This document shows, piece after piece, positions 8,411-17,871 of a DNA stretch of 46,723 nucleotides. Origin of the DNA: Proteobacteria bacterium bin106 (GTDB lineage Bacteria > Bdellovibrionota_B > Oligoflexia > Oligoflexales > Bin106). Below the pieces are notes generated by a model. The model did no database searches and had not been told where the DNA came from. It was given only the letters and a program-made list of their open reading frames with translations. Location: contig MPNI01000018.1 of NCBI GenBank assembly GCA_002238945.1, positions 1 to 46,723 on the forward strand, read 5' to 3'. The translations under genes and the position numbers were made by a program. The first letter of the stretch is position 1. Every line of letters begins with the position of its first letter.

Positions 8411-10372
8411 TTCCACAGTGACAGATTTGGCTAAGTTGCGTGGTTGATCCACATCATAAGCTAACAAAGTGGCACTGTGATAAGCCAGCAGCTGTAAAGC
8501 AACGGTATAGATGAGGCTTTGTAGTGGTGCAGTGGCTAGTTGAGGTAAGGTGATCACTTTTTCCGTTAAAGTGGATAGTTTATTATCTCCTATGCCATTT
8601 CCTATATGATCATGTAAGCCTGTCAGAGCAAACACTCGACCACCTCGAGCTTTAATTTCTTCGATATTAGAGAGCATTTTATCGTAATGCTTGCCTGGTG
8701 AGATGATGGCTATAACACACATGTAAGCATCCACTAAAGCAAGAGGGCCATGCTTAAGCTCTCCAGCAGGATAGGCTTCAGCATGAATATAGGATATTTC
8801 TTTCATCTTCAAAGCCCCTTCATAAGCAATCCAGGCATTGAGATGTCTGCCTACAAATAAGCAGCTATTTTCACGATGTAACATCTTAGCCACAGTTTGC
8901 AGCGCTGTTTCTTGATCGAAAACAGCTTCTAACATCATAGGAAGGGATTTTAAGTCTTTAGCCTGTTGAGCTGAAATCATCAAACCTTTGCGTTCAGCGA
9001 GAGCTGTTGCCATGAAGAATAAAGACAGTACTTGAGCGGTAAAGGCTTTGGTTGATGCAACGCCAATTTCACGGCCCACCTCCATTAAAAAAGCTGCATG
9101 AGAGCTGCGTACAATCGATGAATAACCCACATTGCTTAATGCATAGACCTGCCCTCCTTGTTCGCACGCATACTGTACACAAGCTAGAGTGTCAGCGGTC
9201 TCTCCTGATTGCGATACAGCGATCACTAAAGTATGAGGCGTGATCAAAGGAGATCGATAACGATACTCACTAGCTAGGGCTGCATGAGCAGGCATACGTA
9301 ATTGAGATTCCATCATATATTGTCCCACAGAAGCTGCAAAATAAGCACTGCCACAGCCTACCAGATGGATATGAGTGATGCGGTCAAGATCCAGTTGATC
9401 TAAGGCAAGTTCTTGGGTTTGGATTTTCTTGCCATCATACAATCGTGCCACAAGACGGCTAAGCACAACTGGTTGCTCACGCATCTCTTTGTACATAAAT
9501 GAAGAATACGCACCTTTAGTGGTATCGCAAAAATCATCACTGAGCTGTTGATGTCCCTGCTTTATCAAGCCCCCATCTTTGCTGTGAGGACCGGCTAGAG
9601 GCTGATATCCTGCCTGTGAAAGAACTCCCACATCACCATCTTCTAAAAAAAGCACTTGGTTTGTGTAACGCCGAAAGGCTAAAGCATCAGAGGCACAAAA
9701 ATAAACATCATTTTGTCCTTCTTGCTGGCTTGGCATTCCCAAAACCAAAGGAGAGCCCATCTTAACAAGATAGATCTTGTGGCAATCATCATCACATAAG
9801 ATAGCAAAGGAAAAACGCCCTTTGAGCTGAGAAACAAGTTTTAACACACTTTGTTTCATATCGCCTAGCTGTTGGTAAATGTCATATAAACACGCCAAAG
9901 CTACTTCTGTGTCGGTTTGAGAAATCAAGGTGATACCGCCACTGATATGTTGATTGCGGCTAAGTAGGTCAGCTTTAAGGTCTATGTAATTTTCTATAAT
10001 ACCGTTATGCACCATGGCTAAACCAGGAGCACGATGAGGGTGAGCATTGATAGAGGTTGCTGGTCCATGAGTGGCCCAACGGGTATGAGCGATACCGCAA
10101 TAAGAGTTTTCAGGTAGGTAGTCCAGCAGCGGCTTGAGCTTATGGAGTTTTCCAGAGCTCTTTTGGATACTGATTTTAGCATTTTGGGTTTCATCTGAGT
10201 CAACAGCAGAGCTCAGTAAGGCTATGCCTGCAGAATCGTAGCCTCGGTATGCGAGCTTTTTTAAACCAGCATAAAGGATATCTTTGGTGGTATGTGAATG
10301 TTGTTGTTGTGTTGCTTGTGGTAGCGCTGTGATAGAAGCTTCTGTTCCTACCACCCCAAAAATGCCACACAT
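8408..10372 (-). CDS. glmS: Glutamine-fructose-6-phosphate aminotransferase (isomerizing)
   Basis: GlmS makes glucosamine-6-phosphate from fructose-6-phosphate and glutamine, the first step to UDP-GlcNAc, peptidoglycan and LPS. The product begins MCGIFGVVG, with Cys2 as the glutaminase nucleophile. The glutaminase domain shows HTRWATHG and the N-x-H-P...HNGIIEN signature. Two SIS domains follow: VGCGSAYFAA, AVSQSGETADTL and ASTKAFTAQ in the first; the second has SYIHAEAYPAGELKHGPLAL. The C-terminus is DVDQPRNLAKSVTVE, as in the family. At 654 residues it is longer than the usual ~610, mainly through inserts in the glutaminase half. AAGGAG lies 6 bases before the ATG. It starts 12 bases after the glmU stop, so the two are probably one operon. 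Confidence 0.97.
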   Translation of the reverse strand: MCGIFGVVGTEASITALPQATQQQHSHTTKDILYAGLKKLAYRGYDSAGIALLSSAVDSDETQNAKISIQKSSGKLHKLKPLLDYLPENSYCGIAHTRWATHGPATSINAHPHRAPGLAMVHNGIIENYIDLKADLLSRNQHISGGITLISQTDTEVALACLYDIYQQLGDMKQSVLKLVSQLKGRFSFAILCDDDCHKIYLVKMGSPLVLGMPSQQEGQNDVYFCASDALAFRRYTNQVLFLEDGDVGVLSQAGYQPLAGPHSKDGGLIKQGHQQLSDDFCDTTKGAYSSFMYKEMREQPVVLSRLVARLYDGKKIQTQELALDQLDLDRITHIHLVGCGSAYFAASVGQYMMESQLRMPAHAALASEYRYRSPLITPHTLVIAVSQSGETADTLACVQYACEQGGQVYALSNVGYSSIVRSSHAAFLMEVGREIGVASTKAFTAQVLSLFFMATALAERKGLMISAQQAKDLKSLPMMLEAVFDQETALQTVAKMLHRENSCLFVGRHLNAWIAYEGALKMKEISYIHAEAYPAGELKHGPLALVDAYMCVIAIISPGKHYDKMLSNIEEIKARGGRVFALTGLHDHIGNGIGDNKLSTLTEKVITLPQLATAPLQSLIYTVALQLLAYHSATLLAYDVDQPRNLAKSVTVE

Positions 10373-10384
10373 ATCTCTCCTTGC

Positions 10385-11257
10385 TTATCTGCATTGAAAA
10401 ACATCAGTCTTAGCTGTTTGATCATGATCACTGTGAGCGGTATATCTCTGCCTATGACGCATATACTCTTCACTTGCAGCAAGTTGCTGTGGCGTATTCA
10501 CTCCCATAAAACTCTGAGTTTCTGCAGTGATATGCAAATACGTGGCGGCTTGTTGAGCGTAGGCAATGGCTATGATGTCTGTGAGATAATATTCTTTCTT
10601 ATCAGGCTGTAAAGATACATCTGCAAGCCAAGAAAACAAAGATGATACGCGTACCACCATCACCCCTGAGTAACATAAATCAATGGCTTTTTGTGACGCA
10701 TTGGCATGACGTTCTTCCACTATTCCACAGGCATGATTTTGCGTATCTAGTAAGATTCTTCCATAGCCATAAGGATGTGCTAGGCGCATGGCAATCAAAG
10801 ACAAATCACTACGACGTTTCACATGTTCACGTATACATCTGTTTAATTCCGTGACACTTAGAGCTGGTGTGTCACCGAGGCATACTAAAAGAGAATCATG
10901 AACAGATAAAGATGAAGATGAAGGCTTGAGTAAGCGCCCTGAAACATATTTAGGTAGCTTTATTCCTGTGAGCATATAACCACTACAACCAACGGCATGA
11001 GCTGTGCCTAAAGATTCTTTTTGCAAACACACAGCAATATCATCAAAGGTGGAAGTAGAAAGGATGTCATCAAATTCTTGGCGGTGATGCTCGCCTAATA
11101 TCAGAGTGAGTGGTGATACGGAGGTTTTTTTCAGTGCCTTAACAATATGCCACAACATCGGCTTACCCAGCACTCTATGTAAAGATTTAGGCTGAGGTGA
11201 TTCCATACGTGATCCTTTCCCTCCCGCTAAGATCACTCCCATTATACGCTGCGACAT
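10385..11257 (-). CDS. glmU: GlmU uridyltransferase domain only (N-acetylglucosamine-1-P uridyltransferase)
   Basis: Full-length GlmU (about 455 residues) has an N-terminal UDP-GlcNAc pyrophosphorylase and a C-terminal left-handed beta-helix acetyltransferase. Here only 290 residues are present. They include the nucleotidyltransferase signature LAGGKGSRM, K in PKSLHRVLGKPML, the QKESLGTAHAV substrate loop, GDTPAL and the linker region NTPQQLAASEE. No hexapeptide repeats follow, and the stop is 12 bases before glmS, so the missing half is not next door. The reaction inferred is UTP + GlcNAc-1-P to UDP-GlcNAc. The acetyltransferase step must be encoded elsewhere or done by another enzyme. Confidence 0.9.
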   Translation of the reverse strand: MSQRIMGVILAGGKGSRMESPQPKSLHRVLGKPMLWHIVKALKKTSVSPLTLILGEHHRQEFDDILSTSTFDDIAVCLQKESLGTAHAVGCSGYMLTGIKLPKYVSGRLLKPSSSSLSVHDSLLVCLGDTPALSVTELNRCIREHVKRRSDLSLIAMRLAHPYGYGRILLDTQNHACGIVEERHANASQKAIDLCYSGVMVVRVSSLFSWLADVSLQPDKKEYYLTDIIAIAYAQQAATYLHITAETQSFMGVNTPQQLAASEEYMRHRQRYTAHSDHDQTAKTDVFQCR

Positions 11258-11854
11258 ATCATTCTCATGGTGTTGTTTTAGGTTATGGTCTATGTTTCTG
11301 CATGCACTTTGCTACAGCACTTACCTACTAAAGATTTTCCATCATACATGACATTTTTCTTTTTATCTTAGCGTAAAGCACATTAGCTTACGTACATAAG
11401 TGCTATGATAAGGCCAAGTGGGTGTTTGAAACAATGGTGTCATGATAGTTACGTGTCTTGATCCTGTTATCTGTGAGCTATTTCTTTGTCTTATGTGTCA
11501 ATGAAGTGATCATGATATGTGCTTAAAAAGCCTTATTGTGGTTTCTGTATATACACATAAAAGGGGCTTGTGTTCTAGCTAAATGAGCGGTTACTTAAGA
11601 ATCAAACTTTAAAAACCGATAAGAGTGATTGTGCTTGCTTGGCGTGGGGGTATGGGTAAGATCAGTGGAATGGGGCTTGCTTGCCCAGGTGAGATCTATC
11701 ATTTAGACACAAGTGGATGAGGATGGCGATAGCGGTAGCTTGCACAGTGTATGTTATGGCAACATACACTGACTTGAAATGTGTTCTGTAGAACACATCA
11801 AAACTCAGGTCAGATTCTTTATAGGGTATTCATTAGCTACATTTTCGATGGGAT
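11258..11854. other. 597-base gene-free region with two hairpins
   Basis: No coding frame is convincing here. Near its right end two perfect hairpins stand in tandem: 11745-11755 with 11761-11771 (11-bp stem, loop ATGGC) and 11779-11786 with 11791-11798 (8-bp stem, loop TGTA). Neither has a T run, so they are more likely leader structures or protein sites for the lipoprotein gene at 11855 than terminators. The glmU promoter should also be in this region. Confidence 0.6.
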
Positions 11855-13120
11855 ATGACACATATGATGATAATGATAATAAGAATAGGTTGGTTATGTG
11901 TGGGTATAAGTGGATGGCTGTTGATGGCAGGGTGTTTAGAACAGCAACGCGGAGTGGTAGGTGGTGGATCGTCATCGCAGCTGCAAGCTACTTCGATTAC
12001 AAGTATAGATGGGTCGGAGATGCGTTGTGATGATATTTACCCGGATATGTATGAAAGATCCAAAGAGATTTTTTCTACCATGATTCAGCGTTATAATCAG
12101 ACATTTACAGCTTTACCAGAGAAGAAAGACCCTAGAAATTATTTGTTTTTAAGCTTTGAAAATGGTGCCAATAAAGCTATCAAAGCTGCCAGGGACTCAT
12201 CGCCTGTTACAGATGATCAAGCTAGGCACATTCTGGTTAACACCTATCAGATGCTTCTTAATATGACCCGTAATCGTGAGCGTCCGATTGATCCCGCTGG
12301 TTTTTTTGCCACCATAAAGGATTTTGAATCGGCTATGGATATGGATGAATGGAGCAGTGGGCCAGGATTTTTGTTTTCCACACCTCATTGTTCTCCTGGT
12401 CGGTGTTATGGCTATTTCCAAATTGGTTTGCAGCATTCCATCAATAATGGAACATGGAATGCCGAAAGACTTTGTGGCCAGGGCGGATTAGGATTAATAG
12501 GGAAAAAGGGTGGGATGGATTTTTGTGCATCTCAGTTTTGGTGGACCAAAAACAATGCCTCAAAATGCGAACGTCTCAGTACCCAAAAAGTAGCAGGAAG
12601 GTATCCAAATCCTTGTATTGATAAAGATTTCTCATGGACCCCTGACACCTTTGCCTATGCTTGGAAAGATGCCTACGTTCAACAAAATCAGTGGGGACAT
12701 TATGGCATTCAAGATTCGTGGAAGAAGATGTATACCGGCTTAAAATATAAAGGTATGGATCATCTTGGCTATGAACAGTGTGCTGTACAGCATTATCTGA
12801 AGAGATTTATGCCAGCTTCAGCAAAAGAAACTTGGCTCATTCCTACAGATTTTGATGGTGCCAAATATATCGGTCCTGCTGTGCGGCATTTTCTTTTTGA
12901 AATTGGCGTTGTGCCAGGGTGGAGTACGAAACAATGGCATCCAAGACATGCACGTCCTGGTGTGGATTTTCCTTCCTCAGTGACCATAAAAGACAGTGAG
13001 GGCACAGAGCAGAAGATTCTTTTAACGAATCCTCTTAATGTGGGAAATGTGGAAATAGACCAGACTCCTTATGATGAAAAAAAACGTTATTTTCCACCTA
13101 TTAATTTACCTCCTATTTAG
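11855..13120 (+). CDS. Exported lipoprotein, possibly lysozyme-fold (transglycosylase-like)
   Basis: A 421-residue protein with a lipoprotein signal (LLMAGC, Cys at residue 27). The central part has FESAMDMDEW, followed after about 25 residues by CYGYFQIGLQH. This spacing of a Glu and a G-[YF]-x-Q-I motif resembles the catalytic Glu and the 'G.mQi' motif of SLT/goose-type lysozymes. At least ten Cys in the mature part suggest disulfides outside the cytoplasm. The C-terminal quarter (WSTKQWHPRHARPGVDFP...) is unrecognised. I infer a peptidoglycan-directed role only weakly; a structure prediction could overturn it. The precise start is uncertain because several ATGs are clustered and no Shine-Dalgarno sequence is obvious. 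It is convergent with the next gene. Confidence 0.6.
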   Translation: MTHMMIMIIRIGWLCVGISGWLLMAGCLEQQRGVVGGGSSSQLQATSITSIDGSEMRCDDIYPDMYERSKEIFSTMIQRYNQTFTALPEKKDPRNYLFLSFENGANKAIKAARDSSPVTDDQARHILVNTYQMLLNMTRNRERPIDPAGFFATIKDFESAMDMDEWSSGPGFLFSTPHCSPGRCYGYFQIGLQHSINNGTWNAERLCGQGGLGLIGKKGGMDFCASQFWWTKNNASKCERLSTQKVAGRYPNPCIDKDFSWTPDTFAYAWKDAYVQQNQWGHYGIQDSWKKMYTGLKYKGMDHLGYEQCAVQHYLKRFMPASAKETWLIPTDFDGAKYIGPAVRHFLFEIGVVPGWSTKQWHPRHARPGVDFPSSVTIKDSEGTEQKILLTNPLNVGNVEIDQTPYDEKKRYFPPINLPPI

Positions 13121-13184
13121 AAATGATCCTTTTTGCTCACTGTTTTGTGAAGGTGAAGCAAGGAGGACGTGTTTATCACATGGT

Positions 13185-14768
13185 TTACCACATGCCTGGG
13201 ACGCCAATGTCGGAGTGAGAATCACCGTCATGAGAGCGTCCTTTTTTGCCCTGAGGTGTTTCATCGATAAAGTATCTTCCAGCAAGAAAAGGATTACTGG
13301 ATTGATGGAAGAAATAGGCGCCTTTGTCAAAAAGTAGGTTATCCTTATACAAACGAATATCACTGTTAAGGACCACAATATATCCTTTAGGTATGTAAGG
13401 GTCCAGTGTGCCATCTAAGACACGTTCGGTTTCTTCATCGAGTTGCTCTGAAATCTCTTTCCAATGAGGTAACCGGTGTTGGTCTTCAAGAAGGCCTTGT
13501 TGGATCTCTTGATCATTCTTGAAATAAGCAAATCGGTAGCGTTTTTGGAGTGTGTCTTCATAAAGATAGCTGCCTAATTCATAGAATCTCCCTTTTTCAA
13601 GTTCATATAAAGGGACAGCGTTCTTTTTGAGGAGAACACGTCGTGGTGGCTCACCTTCGGGAATGTGGGTAAAAGGGGTAATATCTAAAGGATGTGGTTG
13701 GAGGTGGCCTTGATTAGGCTTGGGTGGTGCTAACACTCGGTTAAAAAATAGATATGCTGTATTATCAACAACATATTTATACCGCAATCCTAAAGCTATA
13801 TGTTTTTTAGCAAGCCGGATATGACCACCTGTGACTTTTTTGTAGCCTTCGGGGATATATAGTTCTGTGGGATTGTTGTTCATCTTATCAACACTTTGCT
13901 CCACAGATACTTTGTAATCTTGCCAAGCATCTTCTGACTCATCAAGATGGTGATGATAGAGTTGTTTGAGGGCAAAGTAAAAATGGGGGCTTCCTAGCTC
14001 AAAGAAGGTGTTTTTTTGGAGCTCATAGAGTACGGGTTTTTTGTCATGGACCAGAACACGTCGCATAATGGGGCGTGATGTACGGCGATTTTTTTGTACG
14101 AATTCTGTTAAAAAACTCAAAGGATGTGGTGGCACTTGATGGGGGCCGTGAGGTTCATCCAAATCAGATGTTGTAGTCAGAGAGGATGAGGATATGGCAG
14201 GTGTGTCTTGGCTGTTTTCGCTAGCAAAGACATCGTCGTTTTGTAAAAGATAGCGTTTGCCCACAAGATAACCACTTACCATGCTCCATCCTGCAAGTCC
14301 CATCATCGATAACCCCACGGTTTGTATGTGTGGATAGGGTAAGCGGAGGGCTTGAAACAGTTTTTTGAAAAGAGGATTCCATACAGCTTGTTTTGATGGA
14401 TAACTGTTAAGCCAAGTGGCAGCACTGATAGGTAGTGTTGCTCCCACAGCAAGGTGTTGTAACTGGCTTGGGTTATGGGGAAAAAAGATCAGCTCGGTGT
14501 TGTGTGTATCTGCGGAATCTGAGTGGTGAGCTTCAGGGAGGAATGTGAGATCGTAGAACTGATCATCATGTTTGAGTAGATAGATATTGGAGTTGGCAGA
14601 AGAATCAGCCTCTAGGTGATCTTTGGGAGAAGCTAGTACAGATGTGGTGAGAGTTGTTGTCAGAATATAGCTTATTGTAGTAATGGCTGTCATGACTGTC
14701 ATGACTGTGCTGGTGGTGGTCATGTTGTGAGCTATGTACTGTATGGGGTGCTGTATTATGTGCTTCAT
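13185..14768 (-). CDS. Exported protein with a duplicated ~110-residue domain
   Basis: An unrecognised protein of 527 residues from the ATG at 14768; an ATG two codons earlier is too close to the AAGGAAA. It has an N-terminal signal or anchor segment (to about LASPKD), a His/Asp/Ser-rich stretch, then two hydrophobic segments near residues 106-120 and 150-170. Two homologous domains follow, about residues 235-345 and 375-490. Both contain RRVL, LYEL...F[FY]ELGS, YIP[EK]GY, a [HD]IRL motif and AY[LF]FF, in the same order. The tail is Gly/Asp/His-rich. The general plan (signal, acidic/His stretch, hydrophobic pair, large soluble domain) resembles the gene at 32529-34370, though sequence similarity is weak. 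Confidence 0.7.
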   Translation of the reverse strand: MKHIIQHPIQYIAHNMTTTSTVMTVMTAITTISYILTTTLTTSVLASPKDHLEADSSANSNIYLLKHDDQFYDLTFLPEAHHSDSADTHNTELIFFPHNPSQLQHLAVGATLPISAATWLNSYPSKQAVWNPLFKKLFQALRLPYPHIQTVGLSMMGLAGWSMVSGYLVGKRYLLQNDDVFASENSQDTPAISSSSLTTTSDLDEPHGPHQVPPHPLSFLTEFVQKNRRTSRPIMRRVLVHDKKPVLYELQKNTFFELGSPHFYFALKQLYHHHLDESEDAWQDYKVSVEQSVDKMNNNPTELYIPEGYKKVTGGHIRLAKKHIALGLRYKYVVDNTAYLFFNRVLAPPKPNQGHLQPHPLDITPFTHIPEGEPPRRVLLKKNAVPLYELEKGRFYELGSYLYEDTLQKRYRFAYFKNDQEIQQGLLEDQHRLPHWKEISEQLDEETERVLDGTLDPYIPKGYIVVLNSDIRLYKDNLLFDKGAYFFHQSSNPFLAGRYFIDETPQGKKGRSHDGDSHSDIGVPGMW

Positions 14769-14997
14769 GGGCATTTTCCTTACTTATGAGGATAATATCT
14801 TGTCATGAAATCTCATATGCATAAATATCCTTGATATATGACGGCATCTCTTTGAGTCCTTTATCATTTTAGCATTGTTGTTTACTCTTAGGCACTCATA
14901 AATAAAAATACATGGAGTGATCGGGTTCATTTCATTGTTTATCTCATGGGCTTATCTTATGGGCTTAGGAATATGTTCGGGTATTTTATGTGTTCAT

Positions 14998-16812
14998 TTA
15001 TTCATCGAGGCTGAGGATAGAAAGAAAGGCATTTTTGGGTATTTGGACATTGCCTATGGCTTTCATCTTTTTTTTACCTTCTTTTTGTTTTTCTAAGAGC
15101 TTGCGTTTACGGGTGATATCTCCTCCATAACATTTTGCTGTAACATCTTTTCTTAGAGCAGAGAGAGTTTCTCTGGCAATCACCTTTTTCCCTATGGCTG
15201 CTTGAATAGCAATTTTAAACATATGTCTTGAGAGGTGTTCTTTGAGTTTTTTGCAGAGTACGCGTCCTCGTAATTGGGAGGTGCTTTTATGGGTGATGCA
15301 AGCTAGAGCATCCACAGGCTCGCTGTTAACAAGAATTTCGAGCTTGACGAGATCGCCGGGTTGATAACCGGAGATTTCATAGTCCATGGATCCATAACCT
15401 TGGGTAAGAGATTTGAGTTTGTCGTGGAAATCAAAAATCATCTCATTCATGGGAAGTGAGTAAACCAGTTGAACTCTACGACTTTGGCCGCCTCCATAGT
15501 CGATATTTTGTTGAATGCCTCGCCGTGACTGTAACAAAGTGATCAAAGGACCTATGTACTTTTCGGGAGTATGAATGGTCATATGCACGTAAGGTTCTTC
15601 GATGCGATCCATTTTGGTGGGATCAGGTAGTTTTGCTGGATTTTCCACATGCAGAGTTTCTCCATCAAGAGTATGGACATGATAGATCACGGAAGGTGCG
15701 GTAAATATCAAATCTAAGCCATATTCCCGTTCAAGACGTGCTTGAATAATATCCATATGCAGTAGGCCTAAAAATCCTACCCGGTAGCCCATTCCGAGAG
15801 CACCGGAGTTTTCTGGCTCAATGGTGAGGGCAGCATCGTTGAGACAGAGTTTTTCCAAAGAATCTTTGAGGGTAGGATAATCGCTGGCATCAAGAGGAAA
15901 AACGCCGCCAAATACCAACGGTTTTGAGGGACGAAATCCTTCTAAAGGTGTGGTAGCAGGGTTATGAGTGGTGGTGATGGTATCACCTACTCGGGTATCT
16001 TGGACATGTTTGATGGAACCAGAAAGACATCCTACTTCACCGCATTTGAGGGTTTTGATGAGAACCAGTCTTGGCGTAAGACGACCAATCCGGGTGACAT
16101 CAAAAGATTTTTGGGTGGACATCATCCGCATTTTCTCGCCTTGTCGGATCTGACCAGATACCACACGCACTAAAGAGACAGCTCCGAGATAAGCATCAAA
16201 CCAGCTATCAAAAATCAGGCCACGAAAAGGTTGCTGGGCATGATCTTTGGGAGGGGGAATGCGTTGGATAATGGCTTCTAGTAGATCCTCAATTCCGATG
16301 CCGGATTTGGCACTGGTATAGACAATATCAGTGGCTTCAAGAGCCAGTTCATCTTCGACTTCTATGGCTACTCTTGGGCAATCAGCATGAGGTAGATCGA
16401 TTTTGTTGAGTACGGGAATCAAGCTAAGACCAGCTTCTGTGGCTAGGTTGGCATGAGCAATGGTTTGTGCTTCCACGCCTTGTGAGGCATCCACCACTAC
16501 ACATGCCCCTTCACATGCTGCTAGAGAGCGAGAGACTTCATAGCTAAAGTCAGCGTGTCCTGGGGTATCAATAAGGTTGAGTTGATAGGTTATTCCATGT
16601 CTTTGATAAGACATGGAAGCACTTTGTGCTTTGATGGTGATACCACGTTCTCTTTCCAAATCCATACTATCTAATACCTGATCACTCATCTCCCGTTGTT
16701 CTAAAGATTGAGTGGTTTCAATAAGTCGATCAGCTAGGGTGGATTTGCCATGATCAATATGAGCAATAATACAAAAATTGCGAATATGTGCTGTAGATGG
16801 TGTGGTGCTCAT
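14998..16812 (-). CDS. lepA: Elongation factor 4 (back-translocating GTPase)
   Basis: LepA is a ribosome-binding translational GTPase. G1 AHIDHGKSTLADRL, switch region RERGITIK, G3 DTPGHADF and G4 NKIDLP are all present. So is the LepA-specific C-terminal domain, with AIGKKVIARETLSALRKDVTAKCYGGDITRKRKLLEKQKEGKKKMK, interrupted here only by normal spacing. Length 604, normal for the family (~600). It is followed on the minus strand by about 220 bases without a gene or clear terminator. FabI lies 180 bases upstream on the same strand. Confidence 0.98.
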   Translation of the reverse strand: MSTTPSTAHIRNFCIIAHIDHGKSTLADRLIETTQSLEQREMSDQVLDSMDLERERGITIKAQSASMSYQRHGITYQLNLIDTPGHADFSYEVSRSLAACEGACVVVDASQGVEAQTIAHANLATEAGLSLIPVLNKIDLPHADCPRVAIEVEDELALEATDIVYTSAKSGIGIEDLLEAIIQRIPPPKDHAQQPFRGLIFDSWFDAYLGAVSLVRVVSGQIRQGEKMRMMSTQKSFDVTRIGRLTPRLVLIKTLKCGEVGCLSGSIKHVQDTRVGDTITTTHNPATTPLEGFRPSKPLVFGGVFPLDASDYPTLKDSLEKLCLNDAALTIEPENSGALGMGYRVGFLGLLHMDIIQARLEREYGLDLIFTAPSVIYHVHTLDGETLHVENPAKLPDPTKMDRIEEPYVHMTIHTPEKYIGPLITLLQSRRGIQQNIDYGGGQSRRVQLVYSLPMNEMIFDFHDKLKSLTQGYGSMDYEISGYQPGDLVKLEILVNSEPVDALACITHKSTSQLRGRVLCKKLKEHLSRHMFKIAIQAAIGKKVIARETLSALRKDVTAKCYGGDITRKRKLLEKQKEGKKKMKAIGNVQIPKNAFLSILSLDE

Positions 16813-16932
16813 GGCAAGGGAGTCCGTAGAAAAGAGCGGCAGTAGAGTTTTAAAAAGAGTTTTTTCAAAGGTGGATGGTAAGCATGCTAGCTTGGTCTGT
16901 ATGCTGGTATAGTTTCATTTTTTGCTGTCTTT

Positions 16933-16964
16933 GATGCATTAATGTGTTGATGCATTAATGCGTG
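16933..16964. repeat. 16-bp tandem duplication between fabI and lepA
   Basis: Two copies of GATGCATTAATGYGTK stand head to tail in the 180-base gap between fabI and lepA. Confidence 0.8.
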
Positions 16965-16992
16965 ATACATCATATACCCATTACACAAAAGT

Positions 16993-17871
16993 TTATGATG
17001 TTTTTGTAGCTTCGTCAGCTTTATGCAATCCCATGATATGGTAGCCTCCATCAACATGCACCACTTCTCCTGTGGTGCCACTGGATAGATGACTGAGCAA
17101 ATAAGCAGCACTTTCTCCCACTTGTTTTTGACTCACCGTGCTTTGCAGAGGTGATATGTCTTCGTAGTGTTTGAGCATTTTACTGACTCCTACAGCAGAA
17201 GCAGCTAAGGTTTTGATGGGCCCTGCACTGATGGCATTGACGCGTATGCCTTTAGCACCAAGATCATAGCTGATGTATCTTACAGCAGCTTCAAGAGCGC
17301 TCTTGGCAATGCCCATAACGTTATATCCTGGCACCACTTTTTGACCACCATAGTAGCTCATGGTTAGGATGGTTCCTCCTTGATTCATGAGTTGAGCAGC
17401 TTTTTGTGCACAGGCAAGAAAGGAATAGACACTCACATTCATGGTTTTAAGAAAACCTTGTCTTGAGGTGTTGATGGTTTTTTGTTTGAGATCTTCAAGG
17501 GGAGCATAGGCGATGGAATGAACGAGAAAATCGATATGTCCATAGGTTTGCTGGACCTTTGTGAAAAAAGCATGGATGCTTTGATCATCGAGAACATCAC
17601 AAGGTTCTACTAAGGTGATATTCCAAGGAGATAGAACTTTATTGACACGTGTGGCCATTTTTCCTGTGGTGTCTGGCAGATAACTAAAGATGAGCTCAGC
17701 ACCCATATCACGGAGAACAGAGGCAATGCCGGTGGCAATGGAGAAGCGATTAGCTACCCCCATTACCACGCCGACTTTGTTGTGAAAGATCTGGGGTGGT
17801 TTGGCATTCACAGAGCTATCCTTATGAAGCGGAAGCGGAGCGTCTTCCTGATTGTGGTGACATGACCTCAT
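16993..17871 (-). CDS. fabI: Enoyl-[acyl-carrier-protein] reductase (NADH)
   Basis: FabI reduces trans-2-enoyl-ACP in the last step of fatty-acid elongation. It is a short-chain dehydrogenase fold with GVANRFSIATGIA at the nucleotide site, VHSIAYAP, SYYGGQKVVPGYNVMGIAK with catalytic Tyr183 and Lys190 (Y-x6-K), and the C-terminal VHVDGGYHIMG. The first ATG (17871) gives a 30-residue N-terminal extension and a 50-base overlap with the upstream regulator gene. A GTG about 20 codons later gives a more typical N-terminus. The overlap suggests co-transcription with the regulator, hence possibly from the sigma-54 promoter at 18964-18980. Confidence 0.95.
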   Translation of the reverse strand: MRSCHHNQEDAPLPLHKDSSVNAKPPQIFHNKVGVVMGVANRFSIATGIASVLRDMGAELIFSYLPDTTGKMATRVNKVLSPWNITLVEPCDVLDDQSIHAFFTKVQQTYGHIDFLVHSIAYAPLEDLKQKTINTSRQGFLKTMNVSVYSFLACAQKAAQLMNQGGTILTMSYYGGQKVVPGYNVMGIAKSALEAAVRYISYDLGAKGIRVNAISAGPIKTLAASAVGVSKMLKHYEDISPLQSTVSQKQVGESAAYLLSHLSSGTTGEVVHVDGGYHIMGLHKADEATKTS

